Positions 35,820-43,974 of a stretch of DNA of 64,000 bases are shown here, piece after piece. The notes beneath the pieces are model-generated. The model was not told where the DNA came from. It saw only the letters and a program-made list of their open reading frames with translations, and made no database searches. Origin of the DNA: Saccharibacillus soli (GTDB lineage Bacteria > Bacillota > Bacilli > Paenibacillales > Paenibacillaceae); the NCBI GenBank assembly GCA_002189105.1, contig NIOB01000005.1:186001-250000 (forward strand). The letters are read 5' to 3'. Every line of letters starts with the position of its first letter. Position 1 is the stretch's first letter. The position numbers and the translations under genes are program-made.

Positions 35820-36896
35820 TTACAACACCTTCTCTTTCTTGCGCTTATACACAGGCTTGAGAATGAAGCGTACGATTCCCTGTGCCGCGATGAAGAAAAT
35901 GATCGACCCGATTACGATCTGAATGATCTCTGGCGGTACACCCGCATCGAAGCTCATTCCTGCCGAACCGTAAGTCAATGCACCGAACAATCCCGCACCG
36001 GCCAATACGCCGAACGGATGAGTCATGCCAAGCAAGGCTACCGCGATGCCGTTGAAGCCGTAACCCGGCAGCGACGAATATACGCTTTGGTAATGGAAGA
36101 CGCCCAGCGTCTCAAAAGCACCAGCCAGACCCGCGAACACGCCGCTGATAAACATCGCTTTGACGATGTTTTTGTTTACGTTGATACCTGCATAACGAGC
36201 GGCTTCCGGATTGCTGCCGACCGCACGCAGTTCAAAGCCCTGTTTGGTTTTCCACAGGAAATAGTAGAAGAAGATCGCCGCACAGATGGCAAGCGGAATG
36301 CCCCAGTGGACGCGCGCGTTACCCATCATTTCGGACAACCAACCGATCGAGATGGAAGCACTTGGCTGAATATCAACCGAACGCTGATTGCCTTCCAGCA
36401 AAAGGAACGTGCGCACAATGTAGTTGCACAGGAACAGCGCGGTCCAGTTCAACATGATCGTGGTGATGACTTCGTTGACGCCACGCTTGGCCTTGATATA
36501 GCCAGCCAGCGCCGCCCATAATCCGCCAAACAACGCACCTACGATAATCGCAAGCGGCGCATGAATGATCCATGGAAGGCCAGTCAGCTTGATCCCGATC
36601 AGGGAAGCACCGGTCATACCCATGATAACCTGGCCTTCCGCACCGATGTTGAACATCCCCGCGCGGAAAGCAAAGGCTACAGCCAGACCGGTCAAGACGA
36701 GCGGAGTCATCTCACGCAGCGCTTCACCAAATCCGTACCAGTCGCCGAAGACGCGTGTGAGCAGCGCTCCATAAGCGTCGATCGGGTTATATCCACCGAT
36801 GAGCATGACGATCGCGCCGAGCAGCAGACCCATAACGATGGCGGCCAGCGAGACGATAAACGAATCGCTCGCAAACCATTTCAGAAATTTATTCAT
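35820..36896 (-). CDS. nupP: Nucleoside ABC transporter permease (NupP-like)
   Basis: First permease, 358 residues, with an N-terminal helix (about 13-36) and seven or eight further membrane segments. Family marks are FRAGMFNIGAEGQVIMG near 75 and RAVGSNPEAARYAGINVNKN near 225. It overlaps the ATPase gene by four bases (ATGA at 36896-36893), and its stop codon abuts the next start, so the two permeases and ATPase are made together. Confidence 0.9.
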   Translation of the reverse strand: MNKFLKWFASDSFIVSLAAIVMGLLLGAIVMLIGGYNPIDAYGALLTRVFGDWYGFGEALREMTPLVLTGLAVAFAFRAGMFNIGAEGQVIMGMTGASLIGIKLTGLPWIIHAPLAIIVGALFGGLWAALAGYIKAKRGVNEVITTIMLNWTALFLCNYIVRTFLLLEGNQRSVDIQPSASISIGWLSEMMGNARVHWGIPLAICAAIFFYYFLWKTKQGFELRAVGSNPEAARYAGINVNKNIVKAMFISGVFAGLAGAFETLGVFHYQSVYSSLPGYGFNGIAVALLGMTHPFGVLAGAGLFGALTYGSAGMSFDAGVPPEIIQIVIGSIIFFIAAQGIVRFILKPVYKRKKEKVL

Positions 36897-38428
36897 TCCT
36901 TAGTTCCTCCCTGCCGGCTGCCCGCCATCATCAAGCCCAGTTCCTGGTCATTCGTTTCTTCCGGACGCACTTCGCCGATGACCTTGCCTTCGTACACGAC
37001 GATGATCCGGTCGGAGACGTTCAAGATCTCATCCAGCTCAAACGATACGAGCAGGACGGCTTTGCCCTGGTCACGCTGTTGAATGAGCTGTGTTTGTACA
37101 AACTCAATCGCCCCCACGTCCAGGCCGCGAGTTGGCTGCGCCGCGATCAGGAAGTCCGGATTTTTGTTAATTTCACGGGCGATAATCGCTTTCTGCTGAT
37201 TACCACCGGAGAGCGAACGCGCTTTGGTCTGGATGCTTGGCGTACGTACGTCAAAATTCTCGACCAGCCGTTTCGCCAGATCATTAATCGCACGGAAATT
37301 CAGGAAACCCCGCTTGGTATAAGGCTCTTTGTAATAGCTCTCAAGCACCATATTTTCACTCACACTGAAATCAAGCACCAGACCGTGCTTGTGACGGTCT
37401 TCCGGGATATGACCCAGACCCGATTCAGAGATCTCGCGTGGTGTGCGACTGCCAATCTCCTTGCCGTTGAGCTTGATTGAGCCGCTGTCAATCTTGCGCA
37501 GACCGGATAGTGCTTCAATGATCTGCGTCTGACCGTTTCCATCGACCCCAGCGACACCTACGATTTCGCCGCGGCGGACATCGAAAGTCATACCGTCGAG
37601 CAGGGTGACTCCCTGTTTGGTTTTGATCGTGACGTCATTGACCTCAACCACTTTTTCACCTGGAGTCGCAGGCTTCTTCGAGACTTTGAAGGAGACATTT
37701 CGACCGACCATCTTCTCCGCCAGTTCAAATGGAGTTGTCTCACTGGTCTTCACTGTATCGATCACTTTACCCCGACGAATAATCGTCACGGTATCGGAGA
37801 CCGACATGATCTCTTTCAGTTTATGGGTAATCAGAATGATCGATTTGCCTTCAGCGACCAGACGACGCATAATCTCAATCAATTCCGATATTTCCTGCGG
37901 AGTCAATACAGCGGTTGGTTCATCAAAAATCAGGATGTCCGCACCACGGTAAAGCGTCTTGAGGATCTCAACACGCTGCTGCATACCCACGGAAATGTCC
38001 TCAATCCTAGCGTTTGGATCAATGTGGAAGCCATACTGATCCGAGATTTTCCTTACCTTTTCCGTAGCTGTCTTGTAATCGATCTGGATGCCGCCTTTGG
38101 CAGGTTCCATCCCCAGGATGATGTTTTCCGTCACAGTAAACGGCTGTACAAGCTTAAAGTGCTGGTGAACCATTCCGATGCCCAGCTCGATGGCCTTATT
38201 CGGGCTGTCGATGGGAGTCGGAGTTCCGTTGATCTCAATGTGTCCCTCATCCGGCTGATACAGACCGAAGAGGATGTTCATCAGCGTGGATTTACCCGCG
38301 CCGTTCTCGCCGAGCAGGGCGTGGATTTCGCCTTTGTGCAGCTTGATGCTGATCGAATCGTTGGCGACGATTCCGGGAAAACGCTTCGTAATTTGCTTTA
38401 ACTCGACTACGGGAGTTGCAGCAGCCAT
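36893..38428 (-). CDS. nupO: Nucleoside ABC transporter ATPase (duplicated cassette)
   Basis: Cytoplasmic ATPase with two fused cassettes, 511 residues, as in sugar and nucleoside importers. First cassette: Walker A GENGAGKST, signature ISVGMQQR, Walker B DILIFDEPTAVLTPQE. Second cassette: degenerate Walker A GVDGNGQTQ and signature LSGGNQQK. Degeneracy of the second P-loop is normal in this family. The start ATG 38428 follows AAGGGTGA. It lies 162 bases after the lipoprotein gene, with a stable hairpin between them. Confidence 0.93.
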   Translation of the reverse strand: MAAATPVVELKQITKRFPGIVANDSISIKLHKGEIHALLGENGAGKSTLMNILFGLYQPDEGHIEINGTPTPIDSPNKAIELGIGMVHQHFKLVQPFTVTENIILGMEPAKGGIQIDYKTATEKVRKISDQYGFHIDPNARIEDISVGMQQRVEILKTLYRGADILIFDEPTAVLTPQEISELIEIMRRLVAEGKSIILITHKLKEIMSVSDTVTIIRRGKVIDTVKTSETTPFELAEKMVGRNVSFKVSKKPATPGEKVVEVNDVTIKTKQGVTLLDGMTFDVRRGEIVGVAGVDGNGQTQIIEALSGLRKIDSGSIKLNGKEIGSRTPREISESGLGHIPEDRHKHGLVLDFSVSENMVLESYYKEPYTKRGFLNFRAINDLAKRLVENFDVRTPSIQTKARSLSGGNQQKAIIAREINKNPDFLIAAQPTRGLDVGAIEFVQTQLIQQRDQGKAVLLVSFELDEILNVSDRIIVVYEGKVIGEVRPEETNDQELGLMMAGSRQGGTKE

Positions 38429-38532
38429 GGAATCACCCTTATCTTTCGTAGTAGTGCGTCGATCACACCAAACGGGAAACGGTTCGTTTCGTCTGATCGA
38501 TGCGGGGTCTTCAATTTAACCGTAAACGTAAC

Positions 38533-38564
38533 GACAAGGCCGGGTTCAAGGAACCGGCCTTGTC
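38533..38564 (-). repeat. Hairpin between the lipoprotein and ATPase genes
   Basis: GACAAGGCCG pairs perfectly with CGGCCTTGTC, with an inner GTTC/GAAC stem, and no T run follows on the minus strand. It probably protects the bmpA mRNA so that the binding protein is made in excess; this is an inference from its position. Confidence 0.6.
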
Positions 38565-38589
38565 ACTAATATTATATCATGTGAAGCAA

Positions 38590-39630
38590 TTATTTAGCAG
38601 GAACCGTGATCTCGCCGCTCACAATTTTTTCTTTGTAAGACTGAACCAGATCCAGAACGTCTTGTGGCACGTTTTTGCTCGAAGTGTCAGCTACGCCTAC
38701 GCCGTCGTCTTTAAGACCCAGAGTTGTCGTCGTGCCGCCTTTGAACGTACCGTCGATCACTTGCTGCGATACCGTCTTGATGGCAACGTCTACGCGTTTC
38801 ATCATCGAAGTCAGGGTTACACCGTCGCCGAATTCCAGCGATTGGTCTTTGTCTACGCCGATTACCCAAACGTTTTGGCCTTGGTTCTTGCGGTCCAGTG
38901 CTTCGTTGAAGACGCCTGTTCCCGTGCCGCCAGCTGCTTGGAAGACAATGTCTGCGCCATCGTTGTAAAGCGTTGCTGCTGCTGCTTTACCTTCGTCCGG
39001 CTTGTCGAATCCACTTGCGTATACCGCTGTGAATTGTGCATTAGGGTTAACCGCTTCAATGCCCGCTTTGAAGCCAACTTCAAACTTCTTGATCGTTGGG
39101 GAATCTGCGCCACCAACGAAGCCGATCTTGTTCGATTTCGTCATCTTGCCGGCGATTACGCCAACCAGGAACGAACCTTCATTTTCGGAGAACAGAACGG
39201 ATTCTACGTTTGGAGCATCAACAGCTGCGTCGATGATCGCAAAGTTCGACTTAGGGTTTTGCTTGGCGATGTCAGTCAGTGCGCTTTGCAGCGCGAAACC
39301 GATGCCCCAAGTGAGGTTGTATCCATCTTTAACGAATTGGTTCAGGTTTGGCTGATAGTCTGCTTCACTCTTACTTTGCAGGTATTCGACTTTGATGCCT
39401 TTGTCTTTCTGAAGCGCCTGAAGGGCTTCCCAAGAAGTTTGGTTGAACGACTTGTCGTTTACGCCGCCGGTGTCGGTAACCATACCGATCTTGACGCTGC
39501 TTGACGATCCGCTTGCTTCGCCTTCGCTTCCGCCAGAAGCGGCCGGCTTGCTGTTATTGTTTCCACAAGCAGCCAGGACGAGCGAGAAGGCCAGCAGCAT
39601 GAAAAGCGAGAGTTTTACAGCTTTTTTCAT
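38590..39630 (-). CDS. bmpA: Nucleoside-binding lipoprotein, BmpA family
   Basis: Extracellular membrane-anchored substrate-binding protein of the importer. 346 residues. A type II signal peptide has lipobox LVLAAC with lipidated Cys22, followed by a Ser/Gly-rich linker (about 23-45). The mature domain starts VKIGMVTDTGGVNDKSFNQ, the classic Bmp/Med signature that binds purine nucleosides. It is the first gene of the operon. An isolated TATAAT hexamer lies at 39749-39744 (minus) and a PurBox-like sequence further upstream. Confidence 0.93.
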   Translation of the reverse strand: MKKAVKLSLFMLLAFSLVLAACGNNNSKPAASGGSEGEASGSSSSVKIGMVTDTGGVNDKSFNQTSWEALQALQKDKGIKVEYLQSKSEADYQPNLNQFVKDGYNLTWGIGFALQSALTDIAKQNPKSNFAIIDAAVDAPNVESVLFSENEGSFLVGVIAGKMTKSNKIGFVGGADSPTIKKFEVGFKAGIEAVNPNAQFTAVYASGFDKPDEGKAAAATLYNDGADIVFQAAGGTGTGVFNEALDRKNQGQNVWVIGVDKDQSLEFGDGVTLTSMMKRVDVAIKTVSQQVIDGTFKGGTTTTLGLKDDGVGVADTSSKNVPQDVLDLVQSYKEKIVSGEITVPAK

Positions 39631-39966
39631 TTTAGATAGTTCCCCCTTAGGATCTTTGCCTGCTAAGTCGAGTGCTTGCTGTTTGATCTGGGCTGACTGA
39701 ACCGTAAGCTTCTCTCATAAACAGGTTTGCTTTCGCTTTACAGATTATACATTTAGTCTGCTGCAAAATCTACTACAAAAAATCATTTTCCCAAACAAAA
39801 ATTCGTTTTTTTTGAACGGTAATCGCTTACTTTTGCCACACTTGACACGCACTGTGACTTAATAACGAACAATCGCTTTTTTCAGTTAAGGGAATGTCAT
39901 TCAACCGCTTTAAAGTGTTAAATAGTGCAAATGCTTATCCCGCCGAATTTCTGCAAATTTTGCCTA
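39631..39966. other. Control region upstream of bmpA
   Basis: AT-rich region of about 340 bases without genes. On the minus strand TATAAT at 39749-39744 is the best -10 for bmpA, but no good -35 was found 17 bases before it, so an activator or different spacing may be involved. A PurBox-like element lies at 39862-39873 and a second, poorer one at 39798-39809. Confidence 0.5.
39862..39873 (+). promoter_or_regulatory. PurBox-like element upstream of bmpA
   Basis: ATAACGAACAAT fits the B. subtilis PurR half-site AWWWCGAACWWT at every position. It lies about 115-125 bases before the bmpA -10. A partner at 39798-39809 in opposite orientation has one mismatch, but the spacing of 52 bases is much longer than the usual 16-17. 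Confidence 0.4.
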
Positions 39967-40009
39967 CAAAAAAGTCCCCTGATTCCGAAAACTTCGGTCA
40001 GAGGACTTC
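39967..40009 (-). terminator. Terminator of infC-rpmI-rplT
   Basis: Minus-strand AAGTCCTCTGACCGAA pairs with TCGGAATCAGGGGACTT around a TTT loop, followed by a T run. It lies 15 bases after rplT. Confidence 0.9.
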
Positions 40010-40023
40010 ATTCCACGCTTGAA

Positions 40024-40383
40024 TTAAGCGTTGATTTTTTCTTTTGCTGCGGATGCGAGCGAGTTGAACGCCGTCAGGTCGTTCACAGCCAGATCAGCCA
40101 GCATCTTGCGGTTAACATCGATACCCGCCAGTTTCAGGCCGTGCATCATTTTGCTGTAAGACAGGCCATTTTGACGTGCTGCCGCATTGATCCGTACGAT
40201 CCACAGTTTGCGGAAGTTACGTTTCGTTTGACGACGGTCACGGTAAGCATAGATCAACGATTTGTTGACTTGCTCTTTCGCCGTTTTAAAAATGCGGTGT
40301 TTGGAACCGAAATAACCCTTTGCCAGCTTCAGAACTTTTTTATGACGACGACGTGTTACGAATCCGCCTTTCACTCTTGCCAT
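40024..40383 (-). CDS. rplT: 50S ribosomal protein L20
   Basis: 23S rRNA-binding protein needed for early 50S assembly. 119 residues, exact family length. It starts [24 protein letters not shown] and contains [27 protein letters not shown]-type sequence in the globular half. Last gene of infC-rpmI-rplT. In Bacillus, L20 represses its own operon by binding the leader; a matching leader is seen upstream of infC. Confidence 0.98.
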   Translation of the reverse strand: MARVKGGFVTRRRHKKVLKLAKGYFGSKHRIFKTAKEQVNKSLIYAYRDRRQTKRNFRKLWIVRINAAARQNGLSYSKMMHGLKLAGIDVNRKMLADLAVNDLTAFNSLASAAKEKINA

Positions 40384-40416
40384 ATCTAAAGACCTCCCAG
40401 TCGATTATGTTGAAAA

Positions 40417-40617
40417 CTATTTCAGTTGCTTGAGTCCTTGCGCCAGACGTCTAACGTCGCCCGGAGCCATCAGATGATCGGCTTTCAGGTTACGCTTAGC
40501 GCGTTTCGATTTGTGCGAGAGCAGGTGGTTTTTGTGCGAGCTGTAACGCGTCACTTTACCTGTACCTGTGATTTTGAAACGGCCTTTCAAACTGCTGTGT
40601 GTTTTCATTTTAGGCAT
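40417..40617 (-). CDS. rpmI: 50S ribosomal protein L35
   Basis: Small basic 50S protein, 66 residues, starting [20 protein letters not shown], with the conserved [14 protein letters not shown]. It lies 13 bases after infC and 33 before rplT, in the standard order. Confidence 0.98.
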   Translation of the reverse strand: MPKMKTHSSLKGRFKITGTGKVTRYSSHKNHLLSHKSKRAKRNLKADHLMAPGDVRRLAQGLKQLK

Positions 40618-40630
40618 TGTACTCTTCCCC

Positions 40631-41143
40631 CTATTGGTTTTTCGGAGCCAAAATCATAATCATGCTACGGCCTTCAAGTTTTGGTTGACGGTCCACTGCG
40701 GAAATTTCCGAAACTTCGTCCCGTACCCGTTCGAGCACTTTCTGGCCAAGTGAAGCGTGTGTGATTTCGCGGCCGCGGAAACGCACGGAGCATTTCACTT
40801 TGTCGCCGGCTTCGAGGAACTTCACCACGTTGCGCAATTTCGTCATATAATCGTGCTCTTCAATGTTCGCGCTAAAACGAACTTCTTTGAGTTCGACAAT
40901 CTTCTGATTTTTGCGTGCTTCTTTTTCTTTCTTCTGCTGCTCGTAGCGGAACTTGCCATAATCCATGATCCGGCAAACCGGCGGTTTCGCTTGAGGCGCC
41001 ATGTTCACCAAATCCAAGTTGAGATCTGCCGCCATCTGAAGGGCTTCACGCAGTGGCTTGATACCGATCTGCTCGCCTTCTGCACCTACCAGGCGAACTT
41101 CGCGCGCCCGGATTTCCTCATTGATCATATGGTCCTTACTAAT
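40631..41143 (-). CDS. infC: Translation initiation factor IF-3 (AUU start)
   Basis: Binds 30S and proofreads initiator tRNA and start codons. 170 residues: N-domain to about 75, linker with [11 protein letters not shown], and C-domain ending ILAPKNQ. The start is read as ATT at 41143-41141, nine bases after a perfect GGAGG, giving the N-terminus [20 protein letters not shown] that matches other Bacillales IF-3 proteins. An ATG five codons later (41128) would remove conserved residues and is badly spaced. An AUU start is the known autoregulatory feature of infC in several bacteria, because IF-3 itself discriminates against it. Confidence 0.94.
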   Translation of the reverse strand: MSKDHMINEEIRAREVRLVGAEGEQIGIKPLREALQMAADLNLDLVNMAPQAKPPVCRIMDYGKFRYEQQKKEKEARKNQKIVELKEVRFSANIEEHDYMTKLRNVVKFLEAGDKVKCSVRFRGREITHASLGQKVLERVRDEVSEISAVDRQPKLEGRSMIMILAPKNQ

Positions 41144-41352
41144 AACCGTCCACCTCCGAATCGATTTTGTTACATGGGCCTTTGCCCAAAATAAAAAGGG
41201 ATACGGACAGACAGTCCGCATCCCTATTGATCTTCAATCTTCATGAGAAAACGTTCATCATAAATGATCGGATCGGGAACCAGCCGACTGGAGCCGGACA
41301 GGTGAGAAGCGGAGCTTCTGCTTTTGAATCCAAGTTGTTGTTTAACAGCACT
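41144..41352 (-). promoter_or_regulatory. L20 leader (autoregulatory attenuator) of infC-rpmI-rplT
   Basis: About 210 untranslated bases between promoter and infC. A strong terminator AGGGATGCGGAC/GTCCGTATCCCT (41225-41197) followed by TTTTTATTTT lies about 50 bases before infC. Upstream arms such as GCAGAAGC/GCTTCTC can form competing structures. Location and layout match the Bacillus leader where L20 binding triggers early termination. Confidence 0.82.
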
Positions 41353-41358
41353 TCTCTA

Positions 41359-41387
41359 ACTATACCAAAGAAGAAAGGGGCTGTAAA
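41359..41387 (-). promoter_or_regulatory. Promoter of infC-rpmI-rplT
   Basis: TTTACA (41387-41382), 17-base spacer, TATAGT (41364-41359) on the minus strand. Confidence 0.78.
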
Positions 41388-41425
41388 GTCTTTTTTATAA
41401 AAACTTTATCAGGCCCGACTCTCTT

Positions 41426-42670
41426 TTAAGCTTGACCGCGCTCGCTATGCATCTCGTCGATGCGTACGACCCGTGTGTGTTTGGTATGGCTCCACTGTTT
41501 GTTGTTCTGTGTGAAGAACGCGTAGAACGTAATCGGGAACCACGACAGCAGGTAGATCGGGAAGAGCAGGATGTACGCGTATACTTTCCACGACTTGACC
41601 TTTTCCAGGAACATGGCGACAAAGAATACGGCAACCTGGGCGATAATCGCAACGGCGGCTACCCACAGCGGCATGTAATCATACATCGTCAGCAGGTGCG
41701 GGCCATCGAACAACACGATGTCGCCGTACAGGACAACCGTAAGCATCAGCGTAAGCAGAACGATATATACGTTGACTGCATACAGCGCCATGTCGAACTT
41801 CACCAGGCTGCGATCACGGATACTCTGCCACAGCAGCGGGAAGAAATATTTCCGTGCAACCGTGAAGTGACCCTGCATCCAGCGCAGACGCTGAACGGCG
41901 GAAGCCTTGAACGTCAACGGCTTTTCATCATAGATCTTGGCATGGTAGTTGAACTTCGGATAGACGCCGCGTTTGACGCAGCGCATGGTGAACTCCAAGT
42001 CTTCAACCAGGCTTGTTGCGCCCCAGCCCATTTCCTGAAGCAGCTTGTTGTCAAAGCACATGCCCGTACCGCCGAGGAAGTTGGCCATCTTCAGATTATG
42101 ACGCGACAGCTGCCACAGACGGTTGATGTACCAATACGAGATCCCGTAAGCGGCCGTGATCCACGAGTCGTCCGGGTTCTTGGTGTCGATGTAACCCTGA
42201 ATAACCTGCGCTCCCTGGCACAGATCATTGTTCATACCGATCAGGAAGTCTGGATGTGCCAGGTTGTCGGCGTCCAGCATGACGATGCCGTCATACTCAC
42301 GGTCGAGCTTCCACAGCTCCTCCAGCATCCACTCGATTGCATAGCCTTTGCCGCGCAGGTTCGGGTTGACACGAACGCAGGCGTTCCAGCCGTGTTCACG
42401 CACGATGTCAGCCGTCTTGTCCGTACAGTTGTCACAGATGACAAACACGTCGTACAGCTCTCTCGGATAACGCAGATGCTTCAGGTTCTCCATCAGAGCG
42501 CCGATGACCTGCTCTTCATTATGCGCGGCTACGAGAATGGCGAACGACTTTTGCGGTGCGAACGTCTTTTCTTTTTTCTTCTTGTACAGTCCGAACAGCG
42601 CAAATCCAAACTGATACACTCCGATTAAGGCCAGCAGAATCTGGAGCGTCATGAATAATGCTTGCAGCAT
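41426..42670 (-). CDS. Membrane glycosyltransferase family 2 (processive polysaccharide synthase type)
   Basis: 414 residues from ATG 42670, eleven bases after AAGGGGG. An N-terminal membrane helix (about 2-25) is followed by a cytoplasmic GT-A domain with FAILVAAHNEE, the nucleotide-sugar DAD (MLDADNLAHPD), the acceptor ED motif (LVEDLEFTMR) and QRLRWMQGHF, the Q(Q/R)xRW mark of cellulose-synthase-like enzymes. Three or four further membrane helices follow (about 285-390), then a basic tail. It could make an exopolysaccharide or glycolipid; the product cannot be told. It stands alone and has a long leader upstream. No PilZ domain or partner gene is adjacent. Confidence 0.9.
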   Translation of the reverse strand: MLQALFMTLQILLALIGVYQFGFALFGLYKKKKEKTFAPQKSFAILVAAHNEEQVIGALMENLKHLRYPRELYDVFVICDNCTDKTADIVREHGWNACVRVNPNLRGKGYAIEWMLEELWKLDREYDGIVMLDADNLAHPDFLIGMNNDLCQGAQVIQGYIDTKNPDDSWITAAYGISYWYINRLWQLSRHNLKMANFLGGTGMCFDNKLLQEMGWGATSLVEDLEFTMRCVKRGVYPKFNYHAKIYDEKPLTFKASAVQRLRWMQGHFTVARKYFFPLLWQSIRDRSLVKFDMALYAVNVYIVLLTLMLTVVLYGDIVLFDGPHLLTMYDYMPLWVAAVAIIAQVAVFFVAMFLEKVKSWKVYAYILLFPIYLLSWFPITFYAFFTQNNKQWSHTKHTRVVRIDEMHSERGQA

Positions 42671-43114
42671 AGTTGGTTTGACCCCCTTTTTTACCCCTAT
42701 GTACACAGTGTTTCCTGTGCTTTTCTTTTTACAATGCCTTTTTTAAAGCTTCTTTTTCTAGAACGACTTTTTTTTAAAACGACCCATGACCCTTTTTGTT
42801 TTGAACTCAGTTAAAATTGGTTCTTTTCGATTCTGGCGATTTTGCAGGCATTTGTCAAAACCGGGAATCCGCTTTGCACGGCAAAAAAAGAAGGACTTAC
42901 CTTCAAATTCATCCTCCCAGCTTGCAAATTCGCTTGCATGCCCTTGATTTCATCCTTTTAACGCCGGTTTGCGTGCTTTTGGTTCCTGGTCAAGCTTCAG
43001 GCGTGACGGAACCTACGCCCACCTCCCGTTCCCCCGCCTCCAATTTAAACGCGGAAGCGATGATAAAAGTTGGGCAATTTCGGTTAATTTTTTTTAACCC
43101 TATTATAATTGCCT
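42671..43114 (-). promoter_or_regulatory. Long leader of the glycosyltransferase gene
   Basis: A consensus-like promoter at 43121-43149 implies about 440 untranslated bases. The leader contains GC-rich, self-complementary segments (for example GGTTCC with GGAACC and GGCGT with ACGCC at 42975-43015, mutually exclusive) and then a short GAAGG/CCTTC hairpin with a T run at 42904-42883. The last 200 bases are AT-rich. This looks like an attenuator or riboswitch, but I could not assign a class. Confidence 0.42.
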
Positions 43115-43120
43115 TGAATC

Positions 43121-43149
43121 ATTGTATAATTCGGGGTTGATAGAGTCAA
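43121..43149 (-). promoter_or_regulatory. Promoter directed at the glycosyltransferase gene
   Basis: TTGACT (43149-43144), 17-base spacer, TACAAT (43126-43121) on the minus strand. The next gene in that direction starts at 42670. Confidence 0.65.
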
Positions 43150-43303
43150 AATTACTAGTCGAGATGGAACTGCCATGAGGTTCGATTGCGGAAAGGATGT
43201 TTGGTCAGCACGCAAGCGTCCCCAAGCGAGCGAATCCGGCAGCAAAAAAAGACAGCCCCGTCGCCTTCTCCAATCGCCCGGGCTCTTTATCCGGAGGTAT
43301 GTT

Positions 43304-43831
43304 ATGCGTAGCTTGCTCATCAAGCTGAGCCAATTGGACCAGCGCATCTTCAAATGGATCAATGGACGCCTGCACAATCGCGTTCTCAGCATCCTGCTCT
43401 ACTACCTGACGCATCTGGGCGGCGCCACCTTCACCATCACGGCAACCGTTCTCGCGTCTTGGCTCGCTCCGGCTCCCTGGAACTCGGCTGCCTTACATTC
43501 GCTTGTGGCTCTGGCCGTCAGCCATGTTCCGGTAGCCATCGTCAAAAAGCTGTATCCACGGGTTCGGCCGCACCTGGCGCTCCCGGAAACCAACACGTTC
43601 CGCAACCCGTTGGTAGACCATTCGTTTCCGTCTGGACACACCACAGCAATCTTCTCCGTCACCGTGCCGATGATGATCCTGATTCCGTGGAGCACGGCTG
43701 TGCTGCTTCCAATCGCGTTAATTGTAGGAACTTCTCGGATGTACCTGGGTCTGCACTATCCGTCCGACGTGCTGGCGGGCGGAGTAATCGGCTCTCTGAC
43801 CGCCTGGCTCACGGTTGCATTATGGCCTTAA
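43304..43831 (+). CDS. PAP2-family membrane phosphatase
   Basis: 175 residues from ATG 43304, six bases after a perfect GGAGG. About five membrane helices. The three acid-phosphatase motifs are complete: KKLYPRVRP (C1), PSGHT (C2) and SRMYLGLHYPSD (C3), with catalytic His residues in C2 and C3 facing the outside. Homologues dephosphorylate undecaprenyl pyrophosphate or phosphatidylglycerol phosphate; which one applies is not evident. It is followed 140 bases later by a lipid-type glycosyltransferase. Confidence 0.9.
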   Translation: MRSLLIKLSQLDQRIFKWINGRLHNRVLSILLYYLTHLGGATFTITATVLASWLAPAPWNSAALHSLVALAVSHVPVAIVKKLYPRVRPHLALPETNTFRNPLVDHSFPSGHTTAIFSVTVPMMILIPWSTAVLLPIALIVGTSRMYLGLHYPSDVLAGGVIGSLTAWLTVALWP

Positions 43832-43974
43832 AGCGGCTATCGTAGAAGGGTAAGCTGCCTGATTGCCGGGCGTCGAATAGACCTCGGCAACGTAAAGGCG
43901 AACCGAAAAATCGGCCCTCTCCTCCGCAAGATCCATGGAGACAGTGGGCCTTCCCGAAAAAGGTGACGAAAACC

